DNA of 64,000 nt from Dermacentor variabilis (GCF_050947875.1 NC_134569.1:206516127-206580126), one strand, 5' to 3'; positions 1 to 12,111 are shown, numbered from the stretch's first letter. Notes: a model not told the origin generated them from the letters alone. Program-made: numbers and translations.

Positions 1-2566
1 GAACAAGTATCAAGCTCCACACATTACACAAAATCATTCCTCAAATATAAACAATTAGCTGAACTTAAGACACTTGATCACAAATGCCGTCCAGATGAAC
101 CATATAACCGTCCTTTTAATATTGCCGAGCTTAAAGCTGCATTGAGCACATGTAGAAGCTCTGCACCGGGAGCTGACAGAATCATCTATGACATGATTAA
201 GAACTTGCACGAAGACACACAAATGACACTCCTGGCACTTTTCAACTCTATCTGGGCTGTCGGATACCTCCCATCCTCATGGAAGGAAGCTATTGTTATT
301 CCCGTCTTGAAGCTAGGTAAAGACCCTTCCTTGGCGGCAAGTTATCACCCGATAGCTCTAACAAGTTGTCTTTGTAAGCTATTCGAAAAAATGATTAATC
401 GTAGACTAATACATTTCCTTGAACTGAACAATATGCTTGATCCCTATCAGTGTGGCTTTAGAGAAGGGCGGTCCACAACAGATCATCTTGTACGCATTGA
501 AGGAAATATCCGCGATGCATTTGTACATAAACAGTTCTTCTTATCGATATTCGTCGATATGGAGAAGGCGTACGACACGACGTGGCGATACGGGATCCTG
601 CGAGACTTGTCGGGGATGGGCATCCGTGGAAATATGCTAAACATAATAGAAAGCTATCTGTCCAAACGTATCTTCCACGTGAAACTCGGCAGTGTATTGT
701 CGCGACCTTTCATACAAGAAAATGGTGTACCTCAAGGAGGTGTGCTTAGCTGCACACTCTTTATCGTGAAAATGAACAGCCTTCGTGCTTCTTTACCACC
801 AGCCATTTTTTATTCTGTTTATGTAGATGATATACAAATAGGCTTCAAATCCTGCAACCTTGCAGTGTGTGAGAGGCAAGTACAACAGGGCTTGAACAAA
901 GTGTCCAAATGGGCAGATAAAAACGGATTTAAAGTGAACCCCAACAAAAGTTCTTGTGTGCTTTTCACTAGAAAGAGAGGGCTCATTGCAGAACCCAGTA
1001 TCGAAATGTACGGTCAGCGAATTCCTGTGAACAAAGAACACAAGTTCTTGGGCATCATACTTGATTCTAAATTAACTTTTATTCCACACATAAAGAATCT
1101 CAAGGTCAAATGCTTAAAAACAATGAACTTACTGAAAGTGATATCCCACACAACATGGGGCAGTGACAGGAAATGTTTAATGAATTTATACAAGAGCCTC
1201 ATTCGATCTCGGTTGGACTACGGTGCCGTGATCTACCATTCTGCAACACCGAGCGCGCTAAAGATGCTAGATCCGGTCCACCATCTAGGAATCCGACTGG
1301 CCACTGGAGCTTTCAGAACAAGTCCCATAGAAAGTTTATATGCAGAATCAAATGAGTGGTCACTTCATCTGCAGAGAGCATACATCAGCCAAACATATTT
1401 TCTGAAAGTGCACTCAAATCCACAACATCCCTGTTTTAATATCATTAATGACATGACATATGCTACACTCTTTCGCAATCGACCCTCTGTAAAACAGCCT
1501 TTGTCGCTGCGTGTGAGTGAGCTTAGTGATGAAATGCATGTTCCACTCCTCGAGTTTCGCCTAATGCATCCAGCCAAGCTGCTACCTCCTTGGGAGTGGC
1601 AGCTGGTACAGTGTGACATATCTTTCCTGCAAGTTACAAAGAAAGCCCCAGATATCGAAATTCGAATGCATTTCCTGGAACTCCAGTACAAGTACTCCTG
1701 CACGGAGTTCTACACAGACGCATCGAAGTCACGCGAGGGGGTGTCCTATGCAGCCGTCGGCCCATCCTCGGAATCCGATGTACTGCATCCGGAAACAAGC
1801 ATCTTCACGGCTGAGGCCTACGCACTACTGTCGGCTGTAAAGCATATAAGGAAAACAAAAATAAAAAATCTGTTATATATACGGACTCCCTAAGCGCTGT
1901 GAAGGCTTTGTGTCATTTTGTAAGCACAAAAATCCAGTAATCAATGAACTATATTCCGTCATATGTAAAGCGTATATATGTAACCAGCATGTCATCATAT
2001 GCTGGGTGCCGGGTCATAGGGGCATCGAAGGTAACGTTCTGGCGGACCAGATGGCCACATCAATTGCGTCATATTCTGTTCATCCTACCGCTGCAGTCCC
2101 TGTCACAGATCTGAGGCCCTTCTTGCGCAGGAAACTGCGAAACTACTGGCAACGCTTGTGGGACAGGGAAACAAATAATAAGCTCCGCATAATAAAGCCA
2201 CAATTAGGTTTCTGGCCTTCTGCAATAAAATCACGTCGGACAGATGTCCTATTCTGTCGTCTTAGAATAGAACACACATTTGGCACCCATAACTTTTTAC
2301 TCACCGGATATGACCCTCCAACCTGTGGCAGATGCGGAGAGAGGCTGACCGTGCTCCACGTCCTCCTGGAGTGTCGGAAAGCCGAATCTGAGAGAAGGAG
2401 ACATTTTTCTTTAGCATACCGTCAACACATTCCTCTTCATCCTGTAATGTTTCTCGGTCCAGAACCGCTTTTTAACACAGAAACAGTCCTAGGTTTCCTG
2501 TTGTCCTACACGTTATTAGTCCCATACATTCGTAGCGCTTCCTCTCTAGAGAGGATGCCGCTGTGA
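1..2566 (+). pseudogene. Non-LTR ORF2: reverse transcriptase and RNase H
   Basis: The frame is open from base 1 (no start visible) to a stop at about 1893. It continues one frame over from about 1878 to the TGA at 2564-2566, so a single one-base frameshift near 1875-1880 breaks the RNase H domain. RT landmarks are the FREGRSTTDHL block (about 460-500), the VDMEKAYDT block with the first catalytic Asp (about 555-580), GVPQGGVLSC (about 725-755) and the catalytic box YVDD near 820-835, where most relatives have YADD. RNase H shows FYTDASKS, the TAEAYA block with its Glu, YTDSLSAV after the frameshift and WVPGHRGIEGN. The C terminus has CGRCGERLTVLHVLLEC, a cysteine/histidine motif usual in such elements. 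The protein would copy its RNA at a nicked target. The endonuclease part lies upstream of the window. Apart from the frameshift it is well preserved. Confidence 0.85.
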
Positions 2567-2912
2567 TAGTCATACTGTATAGCACAGGCCTCCAGGCTCT
2601 TGTGTTTCAAGGGCTCTGGCGAGGCAGTAGTGCTCCAGGTAATTTTAACATCTCACATATCTTTTATAATGCATCATTCTCTCACGATGGATTTTATTGC
2701 ACATAGAACATGTCATTATCATCGACATAATTTTATAACAGATAGATTTTACGCACTCTAGAGCGACTATTTTTAAGGCCCCTTTACAGCCAAGTCTCAT
2801 GAACCTCACTGAACTTATAACTACATTGCGAATTCATCAACACTGGCTTGGCGCTCTTTGGCCATACCTGGCCCTTGCGCCAATAACAACCAAACATTCA
2901 TTCATTCATTCC
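1..2912 (+). mobile_element. I-like non-LTR retrotransposon, 3' part
   Basis: The block holds reverse transcriptase, RNase H and a C-terminal cysteine-rich region, then a non-coding tail from 2567 that ends in a short (CATT)n run at about 2893-2912. RNase H downstream of RT and a simple-repeat 3' tail are typical of the I superfamily. The 5' end lies outside the window, so no target duplication can be checked. Gypsy pol sequence starts directly after the tail, so this element probably inserted into that Gypsy copy. Diverged copies of the same family, including the 3' UTR, occur at 56917-61205 and 63130-63612. Confidence 0.85.
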
Positions 2913-5652
2913 TCTACGCCACCGCTGCACTCCCGGCGTTGTTATCCAAGCATAAATACTCCTTCGACGTCCACTCTCCTCTTCTGGAACAGACTTCTGC
3001 GACGGCTCATCGCTTGCACACAGATGTAACTTCCATCGTGCGCCGGCGGCCATATCGCGTTTCTTCCGCTGAACGCCAGATCATCGATACCCACGTTTCC
3101 GACATGCTGAAACGAGCATTATCCGCCCTTCCTCAAGCCCTTGGTCATCACCTGTCGTTTTGGTGCTTAAGAAAGACGGCTCAGTGCGATTTTTCGTAGA
3201 CTACCGTGTCTTGAACGAAATAGCCCGCAAATATGTATATCCACTGCCCCGAATCGATGATGCGTTAGATTCATTACAAGGCGCGGAGTATTTCTGCAGC
3301 CTTGGTGCAGCTCCGGGTACTGGCAGTTCTCCATGCCCGAAGCAAACAAGGAAAAAAACCGCTTTTACCACAGCCAATGCACTTTACGAATTTGACGTAA
3401 TGCATTTCGGCCAGTGTAACGCTCCCGCCACACTTGAGCGGAGGCTTGACACCGTATTACGTGGCCTAAAGTGGAAGACTTGCTTATGCTACCTTGCCGA
3501 CATCATCATATTTTCGTCGACCTTCCATCAGCACTTGCAGTGCCTCGACGAAGTCCTGACATGCCTATCAGATGCTGGCGTTCAGCTGAATACAAAAAAT
3601 TGCCACTTCGCCAGCAAAATAATTAAAGTATATTCGGACACCTTGTCAGCCAGGAGGGCCTTCGACCCGACCCCGACAAGATTACCGCTGTCCTCCGCTT
3701 CCGCAGACCTCAACGCGCCAAATACTTGCGTAGCTTCCTTGGCCTAGCTTAGTATTTCCGGCGCTTCATACGTAACTTTGCCACCATTGCGGCGCCGCTC
3801 CACCAACTCCTTCCTTCTGGAGCTCCCTACGTATGGTCATACAACTGCCAAACTGCTTTTGACGCCCTCAAGCGTGCCCTCTCCTCCGAACCTGTGCTTT
3901 GTAATTTCGAGAACACCGCACCCACTCTTCTACATACTGACGCCAGCGGCGACGGTATCGGCGCTGTTCTTCTGCAACGTCATCAAATACGTGTGGTTGC
4001 ATAGGCAAGGTGCACGCTAGCAGCTGCAGAGAAAAATCATACGATTACCGAGCAATAGTGTCTCGCCGTTTTTCGGTCCGTCCAAGAATTTCCGCCTTTT
4101 CTGCACGGCCGCCGCTTTACGGTCGTTACTGATCACCACGCCTTGTGCTGGTTGGCGACGCTAAAGAATTTAACGGGACGTCTCGGCCGTTGAATACTTC
4201 GTTTACAAGAATACGACTTCGACGTCACCTACAAGTCTGGAAAGAAACACCAGGATGCCGATGCTCTCTCTCGTTGTCCCCTACCACCGTCTTCAAAGGC
4301 TGCTTGCTTACCCCGTTCCGTGAGGAAACCGCAGGACGCACCGCCTGCATTCCCTTCGCTCGCAGCTCTCGACCGGCTCCCATCCAGCCATTCTCATACG
4401 TTTGCCTCTAGCCAACGTAATGACTCCTACTGCCACTCCGTTATGGAACGTATTCGCGGATCATCTCGCACACCTAACGCTCGGCTCCGTCGGCAGTTGA
4501 AAAACTTCAAGATCGAAAATTCGATGTTATACCGGTACGTGTTTCATCCCGAAGGACACCGTTGGGTTCCTGTCGTTCCCCGATCACTTCGGGCCCAGAT
4601 ACTGGAGACCTTTCACGACGATCCCACTGCCGGTCACTTTGGTTTCCATAAAACCAATGAGGGAATTTGCAGCCGCTTCTCTTGGCCTGGACTTGCGACC
4701 AGCGTAGCGAAATACGTGGCTTCCTGTTCACTCCGCCGACACCGCAAACGACTGACCTCACCTACGACTGGACTGCTCCAACCTGTCCCATGTACTGAAG
4801 CTCCTTTCGCGCTCGTTGGTATCGACCTCTGTGGACCGCTACCCTTAACCACTGGCAGTAAACGATGGATCGTCACAGCTGTACACCACTTGACACGGTA
4901 TGATTAAACAGCCGCACTATCTTCGGAACCCGCAGAGGAGGTCGCAGCCTTTTTTTGGGGGAGCTATCTTTCTACGGCGCGGAGCCCCACGCGTCCTTTT
5001 GAGTAACCGCGGCGGGACCTTTCTGTCTAAACTTCTCGACGATGTCCTCCTTGCGTCCAATACCATCCATAAAGCTAGTTCCAGCTACCACCCCCAACTA
5101 GTGGTCTCACAGAGCGCTTTCATCGCGCTCTGTCCGACATGGTATCAATGTACATCAACCCTGACCACACCAATTCGGATGTCATTCTACCATTCGTCAC
5201 TTTCGCATACAACACGGCCGTCCAACGCGCTACGGGGTACTCGCCTTTTTTCCTTCTGTATGGTCGTCAACCGATCACTATCCTCGACGCTCCTTTCTTC
5301 GGTGTCCCCGTGCCCTCGTCCACATCAATGTGTGAGCATTTCGTTTCGCGCATTTCCCGGTGTCGCCAACGTGCCCGCCTCAACACCGACGCCAGTCAAC
5401 AAGACTGCAAAACTCGATATGATGCATCTCGCCGTATCGTTTCCTTTCACCCTGGAGACGAAGTGTTACTGTAGACCCCAGTTCGCGCTTCTGGCTTGTG
5501 CGAGAAATTTCAGCCCCGTTTCATTGGGCCCTTCGGAAACAGACTTCACCAGTTAACTATCGTGTCACTCCAGTTGCTCCGTCTTTGGAAGGCCGCTGCC
5601 GGACCACAGAGGTTGTCCATGTTTCGCGTTTAAAGCATTTCATACGGCATTT
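2913..5652 (+). mobile_element. Decayed Gypsy (Ty3) pol fragment A
   Basis: Gypsy-type pol sequence on + with no gag or LTR visible. It begins just before the RT domain, directly after the simple-repeat tail of the upstream non-LTR element, and ends after the integrase C terminus. At about 5650 it meets another Gypsy copy in the opposite orientation, which points to rearrangement between elements. Confidence 0.8.
2926..5640 (+). pseudogene. Gypsy pol remnant: RT, RNase H, integrase
   Basis: Order: the pre-RT linker (about 2930-3110), RT (about 3120-3700, with VDYRVLNEIARKYVYPLPRIDDAL), RNase H (about 3740-4290, with LLHTDASGDGIGAVLLQ and VVTDHHALCWL), integrase zinc region and core (about 4500-5290), and a C-terminal VVHVSRLKHF block near 5610-5640. 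The frame changes many times and stops are present. Catalytic sites are lost: the RT box reads YLAD at 3490-3501 instead of YLDD, and the second integrase acidic residue is Asn (LLSNRGGTF, about 5000). The integrase zinc-finger CxxC has become CSLR. The copy cannot be active. The family would normally make an RNA-copying and integrating polyprotein. Confidence 0.8.
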
Positions 5653-5654
5653 GC

Positions 5655-7525
5655 CCTGCCATTGTACTAGCACCGCCCCTAGACCGACATTACTAGCGTC
5701 TGTATGCAATATCGTCGGGGCCTCCTCATCGAAGTGTGCTAATACGTGAGGCGATTGCATGCGTTGCCGGAGCTCGTGGAATGCCCGCTGCTGGTCTTCG
5801 CCCCAAGTAAAAGGCATATCTTCTCGGGTGAGCTGTGTTAACGGCCATGCGATGCGCGAGAAATTCGCAATAAATCGCCGGTAATATGCACAGAGTCCCA
5901 GAAAACGTCGCACGGCTTTTTTGTCTGATGGAATCGTAAAATTAGCGACGGCGGCAATTTTATCCGGATCAGGTCGGACTCCTTGGCTACTGACGACGTG
6001 ACCGAGGAACTGGAGCTCATGAAAACAAAAATGGCACTTCTCAGGCTTCAAAGTGAGACCGGCAGAGCGTATCGCTTCAAAAACAGTTTTCAGCCTTCGT
6101 AAGTGTTCGTCGAACGTTGCGGAAAAGACAATCACGTCATCCAAGTACACCAGGCATGTTTGCCATTTGATCCCGGAGAGCACAGTGTCCATTAGCCGCT
6201 GAAATGTTGCTGGCGCCGAACACAAACCGAAAGGAAGTACCTGAAATTCATAAAGTCCGTCAGGCGTCACAAAGGCTGTTTTCTCACGGTCTCTCTCATC
6301 CACTTCGATCTGCCAATAACCGCTTTTCAAGTCCATTGAGGAAAAGTAGCACGCGTTTCGCAACCTATCCAAGGAATCATCATTACGTGGCAGTGGATAA
6401 ACGTCCTTCTTTGTGACCTGATTGAGCTTCCAACAGTCGACGCAGAAGCGCAGGCTACCATCCTTCTTCACTAAAACTACAGGTGATGCCCAAGGACTAT
6501 TAGATGGTCGAATAACGCCATCTTCTAGCATCGTCTTCACTTGTTTTTGTATTGCTTCGCGTTCCTTTGGGGCCACACGATAAGGGTTTTGTCGGATGGG
6601 TCTGGCGTCGACATCAGTAATGATGCGGTGTATGGTAAGTGGCGTTTCACAAACTCTTGACGCAGAGGAGAAACAGCCCTGGTACTGATTGATGAGCTCA
6701 AGAAGACGGTTTCGCCCAACGGCCGTTAACGTCGGATTAACGTCTACAATAGGCGCAGCTGTGTGGATTGTAGAGGCCGACTCCTGCGCTAAGTGGCAGT
6801 CTTGTATTTCTGTCACTTCGTCGAAATAGGTGACAGCAGTGCCTCTAACGATGTGTCGGCGCTCCTTACTAAAATTCGTCAGCAAGAGTTCGGCGCTTCC
6901 GTCGATTACATTGATAAGTGCTCTGGCAATGGAGACACCGCAATTCAGTGCTAGCGCACTGATGTGTTCAGCTACTCCAGTCCCATTTTGCAGGCTGTCA
7001 CAGCGCACCTGTACGAGACAGCAACTCCGCGGCAAAAGTATGACGTCGTCCGCGGCAATGCGTAAGCGAGGTTGTTGTGGCTTCTCATGGGTGACATTAT
7101 CCGAACTCGTGGCAAATGTGACGCTTCTGTCACGGATGTTAATCACGACGCCGTACTCCCGTAGGAAATCCATGCCCATTATAAGTTCTTTACAACACTC
7201 AGTAAGGATGACGAGGGTGACGACGAAGGTTGAACCGGCGATTAAGAGTCGGGCCGTGCATTTCCCGACAGGTGTCATCAACTGACCTCCGGCGGTTCTT
7301 ACGTTGGGCCCGTGCCATGGTGTCTTCACCTTCCTTAGTTTGTCAGCGACCTGTATGTAAGCTTAGGATTGAAAAATGGGAGCTAGTGTCAACCAGAGCG
7401 GCTATTTTGTGGCCGTCAATGCATACGATGGGCTCGGCGCTGACGATGTCAGTTACGTCTTTCGTACTTCTATCCGTCATATTCGTCGTTGTGTTGGGCG
7501 TCTTTTTCGTCAATGTAGTCTTCAC
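5655..7525 (-). pseudogene. Gypsy D pol: protease and reverse transcriptase
   Basis: The N-terminal part (7525 to about 7343) is a retropepsin-like protease region, CIDGHKIAALVDTSSHF. The catalytic triad is DTS rather than DTG, so the protease is probably weak or dead. A stop near 7343 separates it from a long frame (7329 to about 5655), which carries the protease flap and MGMDFL block followed by a full RT: KKDGSLRFCVDCWKLN, the first Asp in FSSMDLKSGYW, FGLCSAPATFQ and an intact YLDDVIVF box. It ends at the start of RNase H where the element is truncated. Its sequence is close to Gypsy C at 13602-19536 in this window, so the two belong to related families. Confidence 0.82.
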
Positions 7526-7577
7526 GTCTTCGTTCGTCGATAACGGGGGATGTGGAGCAGTTCGAGTATTGGCAACC

Positions 7578-9020
7578 TCACCCCCGGAGGTCGCTGCGGC
7601 TAGTTTCCCCGTCGAGGGCTAGGCGATCTGCCCCTAGTGACGTCGGCATGCGACGAGTCGGCGAATTGTAGCGCGCCGGAGATGGAGAAGGAGAACGTGG
7701 TCGGGGCATCGTCGTATCTTGTGGCTGACTGTTCACAGGAGCGTCGTTGTAAGCGCGTCGACCGTCGTACGGAGAATAAGCATAGTTGGCAGGAAAGCTT
7801 GGGTGTTGAGCGGCGCGATAGTTGTTCCATTTGTGGCAAACCCTATAGACGTGTCCAGCTTCACCACAATGGTAGCACACTGGTCGACGGTCGACAGTGC
7901 GCCACAAATCGGTTTTCCGACGCTGACAAGTTCGGCGGTAACTCTCCATGGAGCCAAGGAGTGGCGTGCGCATGTCGAAAATACGGCGTTGTTTGTGCTG
8001 GCATGATCGGCGGGGTCGGTAGAGTCGACGAGGGTAACGATGTCGGCTCTGTTTGTGGCGTAGGTGGTGTTGTAGTTATGGGTGTCAACGGCGTTGAAGT
8101 TGCGTTGAGTGGACGGCGAACAGCCTCCGCATAAGTGAGGCGCCGCGGAACGTTCCCACAGTCTGGCGCTGAAAAAGCTTGCTGGACTTCCTCCCGGACT
8201 ACATCAGCAACAAAAGGTAACGCTGGCGTCGGTTCCGTAGGCGCAACCACAAAGCCGAGCTGCCGAAGCTCTTCTCGCACCACCTCTCGGACAACTTCAC
8301 GCAGAGACATGTCGTCACTCGCAGCCAGTACCGAAGGGTTCGCCGCCGAGTTGCTCATGTCATGCTGGCGGTATCGTTGCTGCAGGGTCCATTCAATGGC
8401 TGTAGCCTCTTTAGTGAACTGGGCCACTGTTGTCGGTGGATTTCTCACAAGGCCGGCAAACAGTTGCTCCTTCACTCCTCGCGAGAGATAGCGCAGCTTT
8501 CTTTCCTCTGGCATGTCTGGGTCTGCCCTACGGAAAAGACGGGTCATGTCTTCCGAGAACATAGTAACACTCTCATTGGGCTTTTGAAAGCGGATTTCAA
8601 GGAGACGCTGCGCGTTTTCCCTCCTGTCGATGCTTGAAAAGGTATCCAGCAGCTATGCGCGGAAGTCGTCCCACGTGGCAAAGTTCCTCTCCTGGTTTAC
8701 GTACCACGTACGAGCATTGTCCTTCAAATAGAAATAGACACTCGAGAGTTTGTCCGCCGAGCTGGTCTTATGATTATACTGGGCGACGCACTCGAACTGG
8801 TCTAGCCAATCTTGGACGTCTTCAAAGGCATCACCATGAAAGCTCTCCGGGATCACAGGATTCTGTAGGGTTACTTGCGATGGAGCTGCGGTGGCCATGT
8901 TATTTGTAGGAGGCAAACGATTTCTCGAAGTTTCTTGCAGGGGACTGGACTCGGGAGGCGACGACTGAACCGGTGGACCGGTGTTTCGATGCGCGATGGT
9001 GGTTCCGGGCTCGATCGTCG
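7578..9020 (-). pseudogene. Gypsy D gag with zinc knuckle
   Basis: Three frames joined by frameshifts encode a typical Gypsy gag. The first (about 9020-8653) starts at MATAAPSQ and has FEDVQDWLDQFECVAQYN and RTWYVNQERNFATWDDF, matching the capsid region of such elements. The second (8562-7861) continues with MFSEDMTRLFRRADPDMPEE and a run of charged and Pro/Thr-rich sequence. The third (7973-7578) holds an intact CCHC zinc knuckle, CYHCGEAGHVYRVC, used to bind RNA. Gag would form the particle that packages the RNA. The order and spacing match gag of the more intact Gypsy C. Confidence 0.8.
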
Positions 9021-9069
9021 GCTCCGCGAAGGGGTGCCAAGCATGAAGAATACCCAGCACCTCCACCAG

Positions 9070-9255
9070 TGTTACGACGTGGGATCGATGAGTATGCATA
9101 GCAGCACCGCCAGGAAACGCACTTTATCAGTCGTCCAAGGGAAAAACAACAACGTCTTCTTCGTTTTCCCCGCTTCACCTAAAAACCCGCGCTACTTCAG
9201 CGTCGTCCCCACAGGCGCATACCCGCTGCATTATAGTTCTGCCAAATATAGTTGT

Positions 9256-9260
<5 letters not shown>
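9070..9260 (-). repeat. Gypsy D 5' LTR
   Basis: On the + strand it starts TGTTACGACG and ends GTTGTCAACA, so it has TG...CA ends with a short TGTT/AACA inverted terminus. A primer-binding-like TGGTGGAGGTGCT (minus strand, 9056-9068) lies one base inside it, as expected for a 5' LTR. No second copy is in the window because the element is truncated at its other end. Confidence 0.65.

Positions 9261-9286
<26 letters not shown>
9261..9286. repeat. (TA)n microsatellite
   Basis: About 13 TA dinucleotides separate the LTR of Gypsy D from the damaged left LTR of Gypsy B. Confidence 0.95.
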
Positions 9287-9377
9287 GCCGCGTTGGTGAT
9301 GTTCCACACGCGCGATGAAGGGCACACACATATGATGATGATACCATACAGATGATGAAGTGCAATAAATGCCCGCA
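9287..9377 (-). repeat. Gypsy B 3' LTR, truncated
   Basis: The stretch matches the right part of the 5' LTR at 20937-21099: both have CGCGATGAAG, then CACACATGATGATGATA-like sequence, then AATGCCCRCA at the end. The outer half has been lost next to the (TA)n run. A purine-rich tract on the minus strand (complement of 9380-9392) lies next to it, in the position of a polypurine tract. Confidence 0.6.
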
Positions 9378-11545
9378 CTAATTTCCCCCTTGGGAGAGCG
9401 GCCATCTTGGCTGCAGCCTCAAGGTACGGGGACGCCACGTGAAGGGTTTCATGCGAGAAACGTGGACCACTACGGTCGAGCGGCAACGGCGGTCAATTGA
9501 GGTGACAACAGGGGTCACAGAATAATTAACGGTAGAACTCATTTGCAGGACCTTGTATGGGCCACAAAACCGGAACTGAAAGTTCTCACACAATTCAGAA
9601 GTGTGAGCTGCTGTCTAGAGGAGCACTTTTTCGCCAGACTGGTAGAAAACTGCACGATTAGATGCGTCGTAATGATCCTTGCGGTCCTGTTGTCTGGCTT
9701 CGGTATTGACGTGGACATGCTGGCAACAATGGGCGAGGCGGGAAATGTATTCTTCGCAGGAAGATGGAGATGGGCTGACAGGAATGGCCAGTAAGCGGTT
9801 GTGCGTTGAACGGCGGTGTTAAGCACGAAGGTGACGAATGGCAAAATTGCATCCCAATTTCTGTGATCTGGTTGAATATAGGCGGCTATCATGTCAGAGA
9901 GCGTACAATGAAACCACTCAGTCTGGCCGTTGGTCTGAAGATGGTAGCTTGAAGTACTCTAGGGAGTGGCGTCAGAGGCGCTGAGCACTTCGCCTACCAG
10001 TTGTGAAACGAATGTCCTTCTGCGGTCGCTCAGAAGGACATGAGGGGCACCGTTACGCAGGATTATGGCTTGAAGAATGAAGGCAGCAACTTCGGAAGCA
10101 GATGCACAGCTCACACAAGCTGTTTCAGCACAGCGCATGAGATGGTCGACAGCTGTCACTATCCATCGACTACCGGCCGGAGTCATGGGAAGTGACCCGC
10201 AGAGATTGATGCCAACAACCTCGAACGGTTCCGCACGGCACGAGACTGGTAGTAGTTTCCCGGCAGGAGGTGATGCTGGCCGCTTTCATCCTTGACAAAT
10301 GGTCTAGGAAGCTACGTATCTCGCCCCGCTGGTAGACAGGCCTGGCCAGTAGAAACGACTTCTTATGCGGTCGTAAGTGTTCTGGATACCAAGGTGACCA
10401 GCGGTCGCGTCTTCATGATAGGCCTTAAGATAATGAGCGCGAAGAGAGCGATGCAGAACAGGCACCAAACTTTGACCGTCAGGGTGATAAATATGGCGGT
10501 ACAGGACGCAGTTGATCAGCATGAATAGCGTCAGCTGTCGACGAAGGCGGGTGTTGGGAGGTTGCGAAGTTCTGTGAAGGCGGTCTATGATGCGTCGACA
10601 GTAAGAGTTAACGAGTTATGAATGAGTTAACGAGATATGAATGATCTATGGTCATCAGAAGAAATCTGGTCAATAGCGGTTATGGACAACACATGTGTGG
10701 AATGACCGTCCGAAAACTTGTCGCGGAAGGTAGCAGCGGAGCCATTGCATGGCGCCGTAGGAAGTGGCTAGCGAGAAGAAGCGTCTGCGTCTTGGTACTT
10801 TTTATCAGACTTGTAGATGATCTCAAAGTCGTATTCTTGAATATGCGTAATCCAGTGACCGAGACTTCCTGACAAGTTCTTGAGTGTGGAAAGCCCTCAT
10901 AAGCGCAATGGTTCGTAGCGATGGTAAAATGGCGGCCGTCGAGATAAGCGCGAAACTTCTGAACGGATCAAACGACAGCTAGGCACTCCTGCTCGGTGAT
11001 GGTATAGTTTTTCTCAGCAGGTGTGACTACACGGCTGGCATATGCAACTGCTCTCTTACGCGAAGGCTCGCTGGAGGAGGACAGCACCAATGCCATGGCC
11101 ACTAGCGTCCGTCTGCAAGACTGTGGGTGCTGGGTTCAGTCTCGTCAAGATGACGCAAGACAGGTTTAGATGTGAGGTTGCCCTTCAGCTGGTCAAATGC
11201 AAATTCACATTAGGGTAACCACACGAAGGGAGCACCAGAACGAAGTAAGTTCTTTAAAGGAGCAGCTGTAGAGGCGAAGTCGCGTATAAATCGGCGAAAA
11301 TAGGAAGCGATGCCAAGGAAATTGCGTATTTCTTTTGTATTTTCTGGACAAGGAAAGCGAAGCACCGCCGAAATCTCGTGAGCATCAGTTTGAATATCAT
11401 CCTTGCTCTCAATATGACCGAACACCTTGCTTGCTTAAAAAATGACGCTCTTTGGTGTTGAACTGAAGACCAGCGTTGGCGAGGCTTGTGAAAACCTCGT
11501 TCAGACGTTACAGGTGCCGCACAAATGTCGATGAGAAAACTATAT
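9378..11545 (-). pseudogene. Gypsy B pol, 3' half: RNase H and integrase
   Basis: Short minus-strand frames read in order as the second half of a Gypsy pol: an RT/RNase H join with EIRNFLGIASYFRRFIRDFAS (11425-11210), integrase zinc and core pieces (10522-10304, then 10186-9959 with GSRWIVTAVDHL and VLLSDRRRTF), VTFVLNTAVQRTT (9892-9780), and a C-terminal VVVHVSRMKPF (9593-9378). Many stops and shifts are present, so it is inactive. The stretch between 10530 and 11210 is recognisable only in pieces as RNase H. Confidence 0.7.
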
Positions 11546-11556
11546 CATCCAGATAG

Positions 11557-12099
11557 AGCTGGCCCACGACCGTGCTCGAGAACTCACGCGCTGCAACGGT
11601 CTGGAGGCTCCGGAGGGGCAGGAAGGGACTCAGCAGAACGATCCACTCCTCACATTTAATGAAATTACTAAACATTACCAACTTGGACGGAGAATTTATC
11701 CTGCCTCACCCGAAGCTCAGTAGAGGTCAGTCAGCCACTTTTAGAATGTTGCAGACGGGATCTTTCCCGTCGCGAGGATTCCTCAGCAGGATGTACTCAG
11801 ATGTGGACCCTAGTTGTTCCGACTGCAGTGAAACGTCTTGTTCTATGGCTCACATGCTCTGGCGATGTCCCGCGTTGCCTAACGACTTCCTCTCTCCAGC
11901 AAAGCCGAATGGGAGGAGGCCATCAGAAGCACGGTACTCCAAAATCAAACCCAGGCTATCCAGCGGGCATAGGAAAGGGCGGAGCGTCACGGCATTCTGT
12001 CTTCTACGTGGGTGCAGCCAGCGGCTACAAAGGCCTCCCGTTAGGAGGTCCTGACAGTAGCTCCTCAGGAATAAATAAAGTTCGTTGTCTGTCTGTCTG
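11557..12099 (+). mobile_element. 5'-truncated non-LTR element with 12-bp TSD
   Basis: The block encodes only the C terminus of an I-like ORF2 (about 11572-12054) with a Cys/His motif, CSDCSETSCSMAHMLWRC. It ends in AATAAATAAAG followed by a (TGTC)n tail. It is flanked by identical 12-bp repeats TCATCCAGATAG at 11545-11556 and 12100-12111. It lies inside the RT of Gypsy B, exactly at the codons for the YLDD catalytic box, and removing it with one repeat restores the Gypsy reading. It is a different non-LTR family from the one at 1-2912. Confidence 0.9.
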
Positions 12100-12111
12100 T
12101 CATCCAGATAG

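Larger units (their letters stand above)
5653..9260 (-). mobile_element. Truncated Gypsy element D
   Basis: Reading right to left, it has a 5' LTR (9070-9260), a primer-binding site, gag, protease, RT and the first residues of RNase H. It is cut off at about 5653 after LHTDASNVGLGAVLVQ, where an opposite-strand Gypsy begins. Integrase and the 3' LTR are missing. The coding parts are better preserved than in element A but carry several frameshifts. Confidence 0.8.

Noticed and set aside
7230..8637. Open frames on + across the Gypsy D region
   Set aside because: They are antisense shadows of the gag and pol frames on -.
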